Assembly (NCBI RefSeq): GCF_027944115.1
Contig: NZ_JAPJZI010000001.1
Span: 3,100,001-3,164,000 of the forward strand
Source: Hoeflea prorocentri
Lineage (GTDB): Bacteria > Pseudomonadota > Alphaproteobacteria > Rhizobiales > Rhizobiaceae
Direction: 5' to 3'
DNA: 64,000 bases
Below, one piece after another: positions 55,701 through 63,948 of this stretch. A model generated the notes under the pieces. It did no database searches, was not told the DNA's origin, and was given only the letters and a program-made list of their open reading frames with translations. Numbering within the stretch: the stretch's first letter is position 1; every line of letters starts with the position of its first letter. The translations under genes and the position numbers were made by a program.

Positions 55701-56477
55701 CTAAACCTGCAGGATCGATGAGACGAGCAATTGCGTATAAGGCTCGCGCGGATCGTCGAGCACGCGGTCCGTCAGCCCGTGTTCGACAACGACCCCTCCC
55801 TTCATCACCATCATGCGGTGCGACAGGAGGCGAGCGACGGCCAGATCATGCGTGACGACAATGGCCGAAAGGCCGAGATCGTTGACGAGGCCACGCACCA
55901 GATCAAGCAGACGCGCCTGGACGGAAACGTCCAGCCCGCCGGTCGGCTCGTCCATGAAAACGAGGCGCGGGCCGGTAACGAGGTTGCGGGCGATCTGCAG
56001 ACGCTGACGCATGCCGCCGGAAAAATCTCGCGGCTGATCGTCAATGCGGTCGGTTTCGATCTCCACGCGGCCAAGCCATTCACTCGCCGTGTCGCGGATG
56101 TTTCCGTAATGGCGTTCACCGATGGCCATCAGGCGCTCGCCGACATTCGCACCGGCTGAAACGGTCATGCGCAGCCCGTCCGCCGGGTTCTGATGAACGA
56201 AGCCCCAGTCGGTGCGCATGAGGAACCGGCGCTCCGCCTCACCCATACGGTAGAGGTCGCGCAACTGGCCGTCACGCATGCGGTATTCGACCGTTCCCGA
56301 TGTCGGCGGCAATCGCGTGGAGATGGCGTTCAGGAGTGTTGTCTTGCCGGAGCCGGATTCACCAACCACCGCCAGCACTTCACCCGGCCAAAGTTCAAAG
56401 GACACGTCCTTGCAGCCGACGCGGCTGCCATAGAACTTGGTCATCGCGCTGACGCGCAACAGGGGCAAGTCACTCAT
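55701..56477 (-). CDS. phnK: C-P lyase subunit PhnK (ABC-type ATPase)
   Basis: This 258-residue protein has Walker A GESGSGKTTLLNAI, signature FSGGMRQRLQIARNL and Walker B LVFMDEPTGGLD. The start is the ATG at 56477 (MSDLPLLRVSAMTKFYG) overlapping phnJ by eight bases. The frame extends far upstream into phnJ without similarity. PhnK docks on the PhnGHIJ core. Confidence 0.94.
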   Translation of the reverse strand: MSDLPLLRVSAMTKFYGSRVGCKDVSFELWPGEVLAVVGESGSGKTTLLNAISTRLPPTSGTVEYRMRDGQLRDLYRMGEAERRFLMRTDWGFVHQNPADGLRMTVSAGANVGERLMAIGERHYGNIRDTASEWLGRVEIETDRIDDQPRDFSGGMRQRLQIARNLVTGPRLVFMDEPTGGLDVSVQARLLDLVRGLVNDLGLSAIVVTHDLAVARLLSHRMMVMKGGVVVEHGLTDRVLDDPREPYTQLLVSSILQV

Positions 56478-57363
56478 ATTCCGACTCCGCCTTGTCCTGC
56501 GCCATGGCGCCCTTGTGACCGTCTTCGCGCCGTATCTCGCAATAGTCCGTGTCGGAGCAGACGAACATGCGCCCGCCTTTGTCATCGAGGACAACCTCAT
56601 CGAGATAGACGCCGGTTGCAGCGCAAAGAGCACAGGGCTCCTCGAACTGCTGCACCTCGAAGGGATGATCCTCAAAGTCGAGGCTGACAACATCGGTATA
56701 GGGCGGGATCGCGTAGATGCGTTTTTCGCGTCCGGCGCCGAAGAGCTGAAGCGCCTGCGAACGGTGCATCTTCGGATTGTCGAATTTGGGCGTTGGAGAC
56801 GGGTCCATCACGTAGCGCCCCTCAACCTTGACCGGATAGGCATAGGTCGTGGCGATATGGCCGTTCTTGGCGATGTCCTCATAGAGTTTGACATGCATGA
56901 GCCCGTATTCTTCAAGCGCATGCATCTTGCGCGTTTCCGTCTCGCGTGGCTCGAGGAACCGCAACGGTTCGGGAATAGGCACCTGATAGACAAGGACCTG
57001 CCCCTCCTTCAGCGTCTCTTCGGGAATGCGGTGCCGCGTCTGGATAATTGTCGCGTCCGAGGTCTGGGTGGTGACAGCGACATCCGCGACCTTTTGAAAA
57101 AAGGCTCGGATCGATACGGCATTGGTGGTGTCGTCGGCGCCCTGGTCGATCACCTTCAACGTATCGTCCGGGCCGAGTATCGACGCCGTGACCTGCACAC
57201 CACCTGTGCCCCAGCCATAGGGCATCGGCATTTCGCGGCTGGCGAAGGGGACCTGATAACCGGGAATGGCAATCGCCTTCAAAATGGCGCGCCGGATCAT
57301 GCGTTTCGTCTGCTCGTCGAGATAGGCGAAATTGTAGGTGGCCAACTGCATATGCGTGTTCAT
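56470..57363 (-). CDS. phnJ: C-P lyase catalytic subunit, radical SAM enzyme
   Basis: This 297-residue protein breaks the carbon-phosphorus bond of ribosyl alkylphosphonates, releasing the alkane. The cluster cysteines are C244, C247 and C269 (CX2CX21C; CALC and FVCSDTDYC), followed by C275, the radical-bearing thiolate position. The N terminus NFAYLDEQTKRMIRRAILKA is typical. It overlaps phnI and phnK. Confidence 0.97.
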   Translation of the reverse strand: MNTHMQLATYNFAYLDEQTKRMIRRAILKAIAIPGYQVPFASREMPMPYGWGTGGVQVTASILGPDDTLKVIDQGADDTTNAVSIRAFFQKVADVAVTTQTSDATIIQTRHRIPEETLKEGQVLVYQVPIPEPLRFLEPRETETRKMHALEEYGLMHVKLYEDIAKNGHIATTYAYPVKVEGRYVMDPSPTPKFDNPKMHRSQALQLFGAGREKRIYAIPPYTDVVSLDFEDHPFEVQQFEEPCALCAATGVYLDEVVLDDKGGRMFVCSDTDYCEIRREDGHKGAMAQDKAESEYE

Positions 57364-58466
57364 TCGGCGGCCTCCAGTTTTTCGTCGGACTTGTCGCGCC
57401 CGGCCTCGTATTCGCCGCGCATGCGGCGCACCAGATCAAGTTCGGCCTGGAAATCGACATAGTGGGGCAGCTTCAGATGCTCGACAAAGCCGGTCGCCTG
57501 TACATTGTCCGAGTGGGAAATGACAAATTCCTCATCCTGTGCCGGCGCGGTCAAATCCTCGCCAAGCTCTTCGGCCCGCAAGGCCCGGTCGACAAGCGCC
57601 ATGGCCATGGCCTTGCGCTCGCTCTGACCGAAAACCAGGCCGTAACCACGGGTGAATTGCGGCGGCTGTTTGGCTGAGCCCTGAAACTGGTTGACCATCT
57701 GGCATTCGGTCACCCGCACGGTGCCGAGGCTGACGGCAAAGCCCAGTTCCGGAACATCAATCTCGACCTCCACCTCGCCGATGCGGATTTCTCCGGCAAA
57801 AGGGTGACTGCGGGCATAACCACGCTGCGTCGAGTATCCGAGCGCCAGTAGAAAGCCCTCGTCACCGCGCGACAGCGCCTGCAGGCGCACATCGCGTGTC
57901 ATGGGAAACTCCATGGGCTCGCGTGTCAGATCGCCGGTGGCGTGATCGTGCGGAAGATCGCCATCGTCCTCGATCAGCCCTTCGCCGGCGAGGATTTCGG
58001 AAACGCGCGGTGTGCGCCCCGTCTGGTTTTCGCGGGTCTCAGGCATGTCGACATCTGTCTCGTGCATCAGGTCGGGATCGAGCAGCCGGTGCGTGTAGTC
58101 GAAGGTCGGGCCGAGCAGTTGCCCGCCCGGCAGGTCCTTGTAGGTGGCCGAGATACGCCGCTCGATCAGCATTGTGCCGGTGTCGACAGGCTCGCTATAG
58201 CCGAAGCGGGGCAAGGTCGTGCGGTAGGCGCGCAGCAGGAAGATGGCTTCGATCACATCGCCGCGCGCCTGTTTGAAGGCGAGTGCTGCAAGCTCACGGT
58301 CGTAGAGCGAGCCTTCGGACATGATCCGGTCGACGGCCAGCCCCAATTGCTCAACGATCTGCGTGATATGCATCGCGGGGACCGCGCGATCGCCACGGCG
58401 GCGGTCTGCGAGGAGCCGGTGGGCGTTTTCGATGGCGGCCTCACCGCCTTTAACGGCTACATACAT
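57360..58466 (-). CDS. phnI: C-P lyase subunit PhnI
   Basis: This 368-residue nucleosidase subunit couples the alkylphosphonate to the ribose of ATP. It starts MYVAVKGGEAAIENAHRLL, and has AFKQARGDVIEAIFLLRAYR and HVEHLKLPHYVDF-type FVEHLKLPHYVDFQAELDLV. It overlaps phnJ by four bases. Confidence 0.96.
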   Translation of the reverse strand: MYVAVKGGEAAIENAHRLLADRRRGDRAVPAMHITQIVEQLGLAVDRIMSEGSLYDRELAALAFKQARGDVIEAIFLLRAYRTTLPRFGYSEPVDTGTMLIERRISATYKDLPGGQLLGPTFDYTHRLLDPDLMHETDVDMPETRENQTGRTPRVSEILAGEGLIEDDGDLPHDHATGDLTREPMEFPMTRDVRLQALSRGDEGFLLALGYSTQRGYARSHPFAGEIRIGEVEVEIDVPELGFAVSLGTVRVTECQMVNQFQGSAKQPPQFTRGYGLVFGQSERKAMAMALVDRALRAEELGEDLTAPAQDEEFVISHSDNVQATGFVEHLKLPHYVDFQAELDLVRRMRGEYEAGRDKSDEKLEAAE

Positions 58467-58473
58467 GGCGCGC

Positions 58474-59094
58474 TCACCTCCCCCTCTTGATCTTTACGGT
58501 TCGCGGCAGGGCAATGACGCCTTCCGGCGCTGCCAACAGCACATCGACGCCGCGCGGGAACCGCATCCCGTTGGCACTCCATTGATCCATGAACCTGTCA
58601 GGCAGGCCTTGCGGCACAATGTGCGCGATTTCCTGAATGCCCGGCCCTGTCAGTGTCAGGCCGGGACCGCCTGACAGAGCAGCGATCTGCACAATGAGCG
58701 TTGTGGAGCGATCGGGGTATTCCTGCGTTCCCTGCGAAAAGCTTTCGAGAGACGGCAAAGCCTCAGAATCGGAGATAACGGCAAAGTCCGCATCCAGCAT
58801 TTCCCGGACGATCGGTGCAGCTGTATTGAAGGCAAGCCATCCTGCAACGTCGCTGCTGCGCGCAAGGACCGGATCGAGCCAGATTTGGGTGTCGTGATCG
58901 AAAAGCGTTGCGGCGATTGCTCCGGTGACGGGCGTCAGTGGCGCTGGCGGTTCCGTCAGGTTTTCAATGGCGGCAATCTTGCCCGGGCGGGCGATTGCTT
59001 CCATCACCTGCCTGAAAACCGCCTGTGCATCGAAGACCGGGTTGGCGAAGCCGCCCTGGATCGCGGACGGATCGTTTGCCTGCAGAACAGTCAT
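58474..59094 (-). CDS. phnH: C-P lyase subunit PhnH
   Basis: This 206-residue subunit completes the PhnGHIJ core. It shows GFANPVFDAQAVFRQVMEAI, LLDADTQ-like LFDHDTQIWLDP and the C-terminal FPRGVDVLLAAPEGVIALPR. The ATG at 59094 overlaps the phnG stop; a TTG one codon earlier is in frame but not needed. Confidence 0.94.
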   Translation of the reverse strand: MTVLQANDPSAIQGGFANPVFDAQAVFRQVMEAIARPGKIAAIENLTEPPAPLTPVTGAIAATLFDHDTQIWLDPVLARSSDVAGWLAFNTAAPIVREMLDADFAVISDSEALPSLESFSQGTQEYPDRSTTLIVQIAALSGGPGLTLTGPGIQEIAHIVPQGLPDRFMDQWSANGMRFPRGVDVLLAAPEGVIALPRTVKIKRGR

Positions 59095-59585
59095 CAATCC
59101 TCTCCCCTGACCATGGTGAAGAAATCGACCCGTGTTGCGGCGGTTTCCTCCTGATTGCGCTTGTCTTCAGCGTCGAGGCGATCGCGAACCGGATGGATGA
59201 CATCGCTTTCAACCCTTTGCCGGAATGTTTCGTCCTGCCACAGCGCATCAAACAAGGCGGCGTGCCGGACTTTTTCCTTATCGGTTCCAAATGCGTAGGC
59301 ATGGCCAATACGGCCGGTTGAAAGCCGCATGGTCGCGCGTGTGACGGTCGCCTCACCGAAATTGAATGGCGCGCCACCGCCGCCGATGCGCCCGCGCAGC
59401 ATGACCAGACCCGTCTCGGGTCCGCGCACGGCATCGAAGTCCGGCCTTTGCGGCCACTTATTCCAGGCATCCACCAATTCTTCCCGCGTCGCACGGGCCA
59501 GAACAGCCATGGCTTGCTTGCGCGCCGATTGCTGCGCTTCTGAAGCCCCTGCATTTACCGATGAAGGATCTGTCGCTTTTGTCAC
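59094..59585 (-). CDS. phnG: C-P lyase subunit PhnG
   Basis: This 163-residue subunit is the first of the phnGHIJKL operon. It shows RKQAMAVLARATREELVDAW, GRIGGGGAPFNFGEATVTRA and STGRIGHAYAFGTDKEKVRH. GTG at 59585 is the start, with GGGAG nine bases upstream. PhnF-type palindromes and a Pho-box-like site lie in front. Confidence 0.95.
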   Translation of the reverse strand: MTKATDPSSVNAGASEAQQSARKQAMAVLARATREELVDAWNKWPQRPDFDAVRGPETGLVMLRGRIGGGGAPFNFGEATVTRATMRLSTGRIGHAYAFGTDKEKVRHAALFDALWQDETFRQRVESDVIHPVRDRLDAEDKRNQEETAATRVDFFTMVRGED

Positions 59586-59600
59586 GATTTTCTCCCGATT

Positions 59601-59632
59601 TGTCTATTTATCTAGACAATTAGACATCTAAT
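59601..59632. promoter_or_regulatory. PhnF-type operators in the phnF-phnG gap
   Basis: Two dyads abut: TGTCTA-N6-TAGACA (59601-59618) and ATTAGA-CA-TCTAAT (59619-59632). TAGACA also repeats directly with two bases between copies. They lie just in front of the phnG ribosome site, where a GntR repressor such as PhnF would block transcription. Confidence 0.65.
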
Positions 59633-59653
59633 CATTATCTCTATAGCGCAATA

Positions 59654-59671
59654 ATGACTGCTGTGTGACAG
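59654..59671 (-). promoter_or_regulatory. Pho box upstream of phnG
   Basis: The reverse strand reads CTGTCACACAGCAGTCAT, that is CTGTCAC-N4-CAGTCAT. Against the PhoB consensus CTGTCAT-N4-CTGTCAT, 12 of 14 positions match (13 if C or T is allowed at the seventh). It faces phnG and lies 69-86 bases upstream. Confidence 0.65.
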
Positions 59672-59686
59672 GGAATCTGAAAACCG

Positions 59687-60436
59687 ATGGAATTCGTGGA
59701 ACGGCGCAGCGGGATTTCGCTGTGGCGGCAGATCGCCGACCAGATCCGTATTGCCATAAGCAATGGCGAGTTTGATGAGAGCGGCGCACTGCCGGGCGAA
59801 CTGGCACTGGCGAGACGTTTCGAGGTCAACCGCCACACGGTGCGCAGCGCTATTGCCTCTCTTGCGCGTGAGGGCGTGCTGAGGGTCGAACAGGGCCGCG
59901 GAACCTTCATTGCCCGCCACACAAAGCTGCAATATCCGATTGGCCGGCGCACACGCTTTTCCGCCGGTCTTGCCGGCCAGATCAAATCACGCGGCGGATT
60001 TCTCAAATCACATGTCACCGAGGCGGCAACGGGCCATGTTTCACGAGCCCTCGAACTTGAACCGGGCGCGCCGGTGCTGAGGCTTGAACGCGTTTCGTCG
60101 GCGGACGGCGTACCGGTTTCGCGCGGCATCAGCTGGTTCGATGCGGAAAGGTTCCCGGACTTCGCCAATCGCTACGAAAGCCGAAAATCAATCACTGCCG
60201 TCCTGAACTCATACGACATTGAGGATTATGTGCGCATATCAACTCGCATATCCGCTCACCATGCGGATCCTGCGACGCTTGACGATCTGAAACTGTCACC
60301 TGGTGCCATCACCCTGCGGACCGAAGCCGTGAACGCCGAAGTGGCCGGACGGCGGCTTGAGTATTCCCACACTTTTTTTGCTGCGGACCGGATCGAACTG
60401 GATATCGATCATCAGGCCGGAACCGCCCTGCCCTGA
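59687..60436 (+). CDS. phnF: Phosphonate operon regulator (GntR, UTRA)
   Basis: This 249-residue protein has a GntR helix-turn-helix (residues 1-75; IRIAISNGEFDESGALPGEL, RRFEVNRHTVRSAIASLARE) and a UTRA ligand domain (APVLRLERVSSADGVPVSRG). PhnF proteins repress phn genes. It is divergent from phnG, and its own start lies 16 bases beyond the Pho box. Its stop abuts the convergent oxidase gene with no gap. Confidence 0.92.
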   Translation: MEFVERRSGISLWRQIADQIRIAISNGEFDESGALPGELALARRFEVNRHTVRSAIASLAREGVLRVEQGRGTFIARHTKLQYPIGRRTRFSAGLAGQIKSRGGFLKSHVTEAATGHVSRALELEPGAPVLRLERVSSADGVPVSRGISWFDAERFPDFANRYESRKSITAVLNSYDIEDYVRISTRISAHHADPATLDDLKLSPGAITLRTEAVNAEVAGRRLEYSHTFFAADRIELDIDHQAGTALP

Positions 60437-61603
60437 TCAGCGCAGATGCGCATCAATGGTGAAGCTTTCCGGCAAAGAAGGACATTGATCGTCGAGCGCG
60501 AAATCCAGTGCACAAGCCGCCATTTTGTGGGCAATGCCGAATGTGATCTTGAAGCCGCCGGTCGCAACCGTGGTACGTTTACATCCGGGCACAACGCCGA
60601 TCATCGGGTCGCGGCGCACAGCCTTGGGACGGAGCCCTGCCCAACGTTCAAGGACCCTTGCCCCTTCAAGCGCCGGACAAAGACGGCTCGCCTTGGCGAT
60701 CACGTCGTCGAGCTTTTCATCAGTGCCATGACCGTCCTCGAAATCGGTCTCGCTGGTGCTCCCGACGGCGACCGTTCCGGCTGCATGCGGCACGACATAA
60801 GTCCCGTCGGAAAAGACCAACGGCAGATCGGCATCAATATCGGCGTCAAGCAGTGCGGTCTGGCCCTTGACCGGTTTGCCGTAGTCCGCTGGCGGCCGGC
60901 CCGTCAGTCGGCCGAGAAGTTCGAATGTCTCATGTCCCGCAGCCAGAACGATGTGGCCCGCATCGATGGGCGTGCCGGACGCCGTCGTCACACGGGCGGA
61001 ACGATCCTCGAAGGACAGGAGGCCGTCGCTCTCCACTATTCGTGCCTTGCTATCAAGGCTGGCTTTCAAAGCCGCCATATAGTTGCGCGGGCTGACGCGC
61101 GCCGAAAGCGTCTCGTGGACGAAGCCGTTCGGCCCGCTGGCTGCATCCGGCCAGCCCGCCTCCTCAGGACTGTCGCTGACCGCCCATGCATAGCCTGTTT
61201 GCGCGCTGTCCCAGACATTTTCCGCCGCCTCGATCCGTTCCACCGCCAGGTCCCGGTGATGCGGTTTGATCAGAGGAATGATGCGGCCGCAGCGGCGATA
61301 GCCGCAGCCGAGACCGGTTTCGGCCTCGAGCTTTCTGACTTCATTTTCAAGGCTTGCAAGAGCCTCGAACTGAAACTGCTTTTTCGGGTTCCAGCGCTCC
61401 GGCATATGCGGCATCAACGCGCCGAGCAGCCCGCCGCTGGCTCCCGATCCGGCAGCGCGGGCGTCAAGCACGATCACATTCAACCCTCGCGCCGCCGCCA
61501 GACGCGCCGTCCAAAGGCCGACCACACCAGCGCCTGCAACAAGAAGATCGCAAGACAGACGGTCCCGGTTGGTTGTATAGGGCTGCGTATTCTTTAGGGT
61601 CAT
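60437..61603 (-). CDS. FAD-dependent oxidoreductase, MnmC/DAO-like
   Basis: This 388-residue flavoprotein has an N-terminal FAD motif (DLLVAGAGVVGLWTARLAAARG, then VIVLDARAAGSGASGG) and a DAO-type C-terminal region (GTYVVPHAAGTVAVGSTSET, WAGLRPKAVRRDPMIG). The SGASGGLLGALMPHMPERWN stretch resembles the oxidase half of MnmC, which removes carboxymethyl from cmnm5U34 in tRNA. Its divergent neighbour is mnmD, the methylase half of MnmC in enterobacteria. A general glycine or D-amino acid oxidase remains possible. Confidence 0.75.
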   Translation of the reverse strand: MTLKNTQPYTTNRDRLSCDLLVAGAGVVGLWTARLAAARGLNVIVLDARAAGSGASGGLLGALMPHMPERWNPKKQFQFEALASLENEVRKLEAETGLGCGYRRCGRIIPLIKPHHRDLAVERIEAAENVWDSAQTGYAWAVSDSPEEAGWPDAASGPNGFVHETLSARVSPRNYMAALKASLDSKARIVESDGLLSFEDRSARVTTASGTPIDAGHIVLAAGHETFELLGRLTGRPPADYGKPVKGQTALLDADIDADLPLVFSDGTYVVPHAAGTVAVGSTSETDFEDGHGTDEKLDDVIAKASRLCPALEGARVLERWAGLRPKAVRRDPMIGVVPGCKRTTVATGGFKITFGIAHKMAACALDFALDDQCPSLPESFTIDAHLR

Positions 61604-61614
61604 GGAAACGGACT

Positions 61615-62325
61615 ATGGGCGATAAAGACAAAGAATATGACGCCGGAGCGGTCGAGTGGCATGAGGGTGATATGCCCTATTCACCGGAATTTGGCGATCA
61701 CTTTTATTCTCGCGCCGATGGCCGCAAGGAATGCGGACATGTCTTCATCGGCGGCAACGGTCTGCCCGAACGCTGGCGAAACAAGAGCGATTTTACCGTT
61801 GCCGAACTCGGCTTCGGAACCGGTCTGAATTTTGCCGAGACCTTGCGCCAGTGGCTGGCGGACGAGCAGCGGAGCGACCGCCTGACCTTCGTCAGTTTCG
61901 AACTGCATCCGCTTTCGGCGGGCGAGATCGACCGCGCACTCGCAGTCTGGCCCGAACTGGATTTGCAACGCAAAGATCTCGTCCAGGTATGGCCGCCGAA
62001 ACCGGACGGCATTGTTCGTATCGATCTTGCCGAAGCGGTCTCGCTCAAGGTTCACATAGGCAAGGCATTTCATTGCCTGCCGCTATGGCGGGAAACAGCC
62101 GATGCCTGGTATCTCGACGGTTTTGCGCCGGCCCGGAACCCCGAAATGTGGTCACAGGAACTCATGCAGGCCGTCTTCGACCATACGGGGGCCGGTGGAA
62201 CATGCGCCACCTATTCGGCGGCCGGCTGGGTGCGGCGTAACTTGCAGGCAGCAGGTTTCGAGGTTGAAAAGCGCCCGGGATATGCCGGAAAACGGGACAT
62301 GATGGCCGGCCGGCGCGGAGCTTAG
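61615..62325 (+). CDS. mnmD: tRNA 5-methylaminomethyl-2-thiouridine methyltransferase (stand-alone MnmD)
   Basis: This 236-residue SAM enzyme methylates nm5(s2)U34 of tRNA. It has the MnmD signature YSPEFGDHFYSRADGRKECG, motif I VAELGFGTGLNFAETL, TFVSFELHPLSAGEI and the catalytic ADAWYLDGFAPARNPEMWS. A longer frame upstream overlaps the divergent gene. The ATG at 61615 gives the family N terminus. It is 11 bases from the divergent oxidase start. Confidence 0.92.
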   Translation: MGDKDKEYDAGAVEWHEGDMPYSPEFGDHFYSRADGRKECGHVFIGGNGLPERWRNKSDFTVAELGFGTGLNFAETLRQWLADEQRSDRLTFVSFELHPLSAGEIDRALAVWPELDLQRKDLVQVWPPKPDGIVRIDLAEAVSLKVHIGKAFHCLPLWRETADAWYLDGFAPARNPEMWSQELMQAVFDHTGAGGTCATYSAAGWVRRNLQAAGFEVEKRPGYAGKRDMMAGRRGA

Positions 62326-62334
62326 ACTGACATC

Positions 62335-62368
62335 AAAAAACCCCGCGAGCGTTGCCGCCCGCGGGGTT
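62335..62368 (-). terminator. Terminator after livJ (reverse strand)
   Basis: AACCCCGCG/CGCGGGGTT forms a 9-bp stem with a 12-base loop and, on the reverse strand, is followed by six T. It ends the branched-chain amino acid operon after the binding protein. It lies just past the mnmD stop and may help there too. Confidence 0.8.
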
Positions 62369-62390
62369 CTGACACACTCCGACTGCGCGA

Positions 62391-63491
62391 TTAGCGGTAG
62401 TCGTAGTTACCGTTGCTCCACTCGTACCAGACATAGCCCGGCAGCGAGACGTCGCCCTTGTCGTTGAAGCTGAGGTCACCCAGAACGGTATTGAAATTGC
62501 CGTCGTTGAGAGCCGGGATCACCTTGTCCGGCTCTGCGGTTCCGGCAGCCTCGGCGGCCTGCGCCCATGCCTGGATGGCGGCATAGGTGTAGAGCACATA
62601 GCCTTCCGGCTCGATGCCCTTGTCACGGAACTTCTTGACGACATCGGCAGCCGCATCGCTCTTGCGCGGATCCGGCGAGAAGGTCATCAGCGTGCCCTGG
62701 CCGGCATCACCGGTGATGGACCAATATTCATCGGTTACGAGCGCATCGCCCGACACAAGCTGCGTGCTCATGCCCTGATCGCGCATCTGGCGCACGATGA
62801 GGCCGGCTTCGGTGTGATAACCGCCGACATAAGCGACATCGATGGCTTCCTGCTTCATCTTGGAGACGAGCGCCGTGTAGTCCTTTTCACCGGCCGTATA
62901 GGCTTCGTACATCTTGGCAGAGCCGCCAAGCTCCTCAAGAACGTTCTTGGTCGCATCCGCAAGACCTTTGCCGTAGGCGGTCTTGTCATGAAGGATCGCA
63001 ATGTTCTTGCCCTTGTATTCTTCGGCCAGAAGACCGCCGGCAACCAGGCCCTGCTGGTCATCGCGGCCGCACACGCGGTAGACGTTCGGACCGCCTTCAT
63101 CGGTCAGCTTCGGATTGGTCGAAGCCGGCGAGATCTGAATGATGCCTTCTTCCTCATAGACCTTGGAAGCCGGGATCGACGAACCGGAGCAGAAATGTCC
63201 GGCCATGAAAACCACGCCCTTCGACACCATCTGGTTGGCCACAGCAACAGCCTGTTTCGGATCGCAGGCATCGTCACCGACGCTCAGCACAAGCATTTCA
63301 CCGTTAACACCGCCAGCTGCGTTGATGTCTTCAACAGCCTGTTCGGCGCCGGCTTTCATTTGTGCACCAAAACTCGCGTACTGACCGGTCATCGGACCGG
63401 CGGTCGCGATTTCAATGTCAGCCCAGGCCGTTCCCGTGGCCATGCCGACACTGAAGGCAAGTGCGGTTGTCGCTAGTAGATACTTCTTCAT
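62391..63491 (-). CDS. livJ: Branched-chain amino acid ABC transporter binding protein
   Basis: This 366-residue periplasmic protein has a signal peptide (KKYLLATTALAFSVGMATGTAWA) and the Leu/Ile/Val-binding fold: IEIATAGPMTGQYASFGAQM, FMAGHFCSGSSIPASKVYEE, and DVAYVGGYHTEAGLIVRQM. The ATG at 63491 follows GGGAGAAAAG. It follows the DUF6867-like gene in a liv operon whose livF end is seen at the window edge. Confidence 0.93.
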   Translation of the reverse strand: MKKYLLATTALAFSVGMATGTAWADIEIATAGPMTGQYASFGAQMKAGAEQAVEDINAAGGVNGEMLVLSVGDDACDPKQAVAVANQMVSKGVVFMAGHFCSGSSIPASKVYEEEGIIQISPASTNPKLTDEGGPNVYRVCGRDDQQGLVAGGLLAEEYKGKNIAILHDKTAYGKGLADATKNVLEELGGSAKMYEAYTAGEKDYTALVSKMKQEAIDVAYVGGYHTEAGLIVRQMRDQGMSTQLVSGDALVTDEYWSITGDAGQGTLMTFSPDPRKSDAAADVVKKFRDKGIEPEGYVLYTYAAIQAWAQAAEAAGTAEPDKVIPALNDGNFNTVLGDLSFNDKGDVSLPGYVWYEWSNGNYDYR

Positions 63492-63519
63492 TCTCTTTTC
63501 TCCCGTAGTCGTCCTTTCA

Positions 63520-63535
63520 GGGTGGATTTCCACCC
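63520..63535 (-). other. Small hairpin in the leader of livJ
   Basis: GGGTGGA and TCCACCC pair as a 6-7 bp stem with a tiny loop, 29-44 bases before livJ. GGGG and CCCC arms flank it at 63536-63554. No T tract follows. Such structures often protect binding-protein mRNA after processing. Confidence 0.4.
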
Positions 63536-63591
63536 ATGGGGGGACTCAACCCCAAACTGAATACGATTGCAATTCCAATTGTCTAGACTGG

Positions 63592-63948
63592 TTACTCCAT
63601 CAGTTGCGTTTTCTTTTCCCGCCAGGAAAGCGGACCTGAACGCTCGTAAAGCCAACTGTACTGCGTCACCATCTGGCGCACGCGTGTCACGCGGTAGCCC
63701 AGAAGCGCGGCAGCAATGAGGACTGCGGCGTCGACGGCATAAAAGTGCAGTGACAGCAGCCCGCCGTCAAAGAGCGCAAAATGGAAGAAGCGCACGACGG
63801 CCGCCATCAACAGCATGTACAAGATGGGCTGAATGATCGGCCGCCAATGGGTGGCGAGCGCGCGGCCGGCCATGTAGCCGGCGCCGCCGCCGATGATGAC
63901 GGTCAGGAACAGGAAGGTGGTGAAACTGGTGTCCCATAATATGCCCAT
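63592..63948 (-). CDS. DUF6867-like small membrane protein of the liv operon
   Basis: This 118-residue protein has three to four predicted helices (TTFLFLTVIIGGGAGYMAGR, ILYMLLMAAVVRFFHFALF, AVLIAAALLGYRVTRVR) and a polar C-terminal tail. Proteins of this kind sit beside liv genes in alphaproteobacteria, with no known function. Its ATG overlaps the livF stop by one base (TGATG), so it is translationally coupled. Confidence 0.75.
   Translation of the reverse strand: MGILWDTSFTTFLFLTVIIGGGAGYMAGRALATHWRPIIQPILYMLLMAAVVRFFHFALFDGGLLSLHFYAVDAAVLIAAALLGYRVTRVRQMVTQYSWLYERSGPLSWREKKTQLME

Noticed and set aside
60446-61597. A 383-codon forward frame opposite the FAD oxidoreductase
   Set aside because: It mirrors the real gene over its full length and its composition (many Arg, His, Gln) is that of a shadow frame.
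63581-63588. GTCTAGAC near the start of livJ as a PhnF-type site
   Set aside because: It shares only the TCTAGA core with the phnF-phnG palindromes, and livJ has no link to phosphonates.
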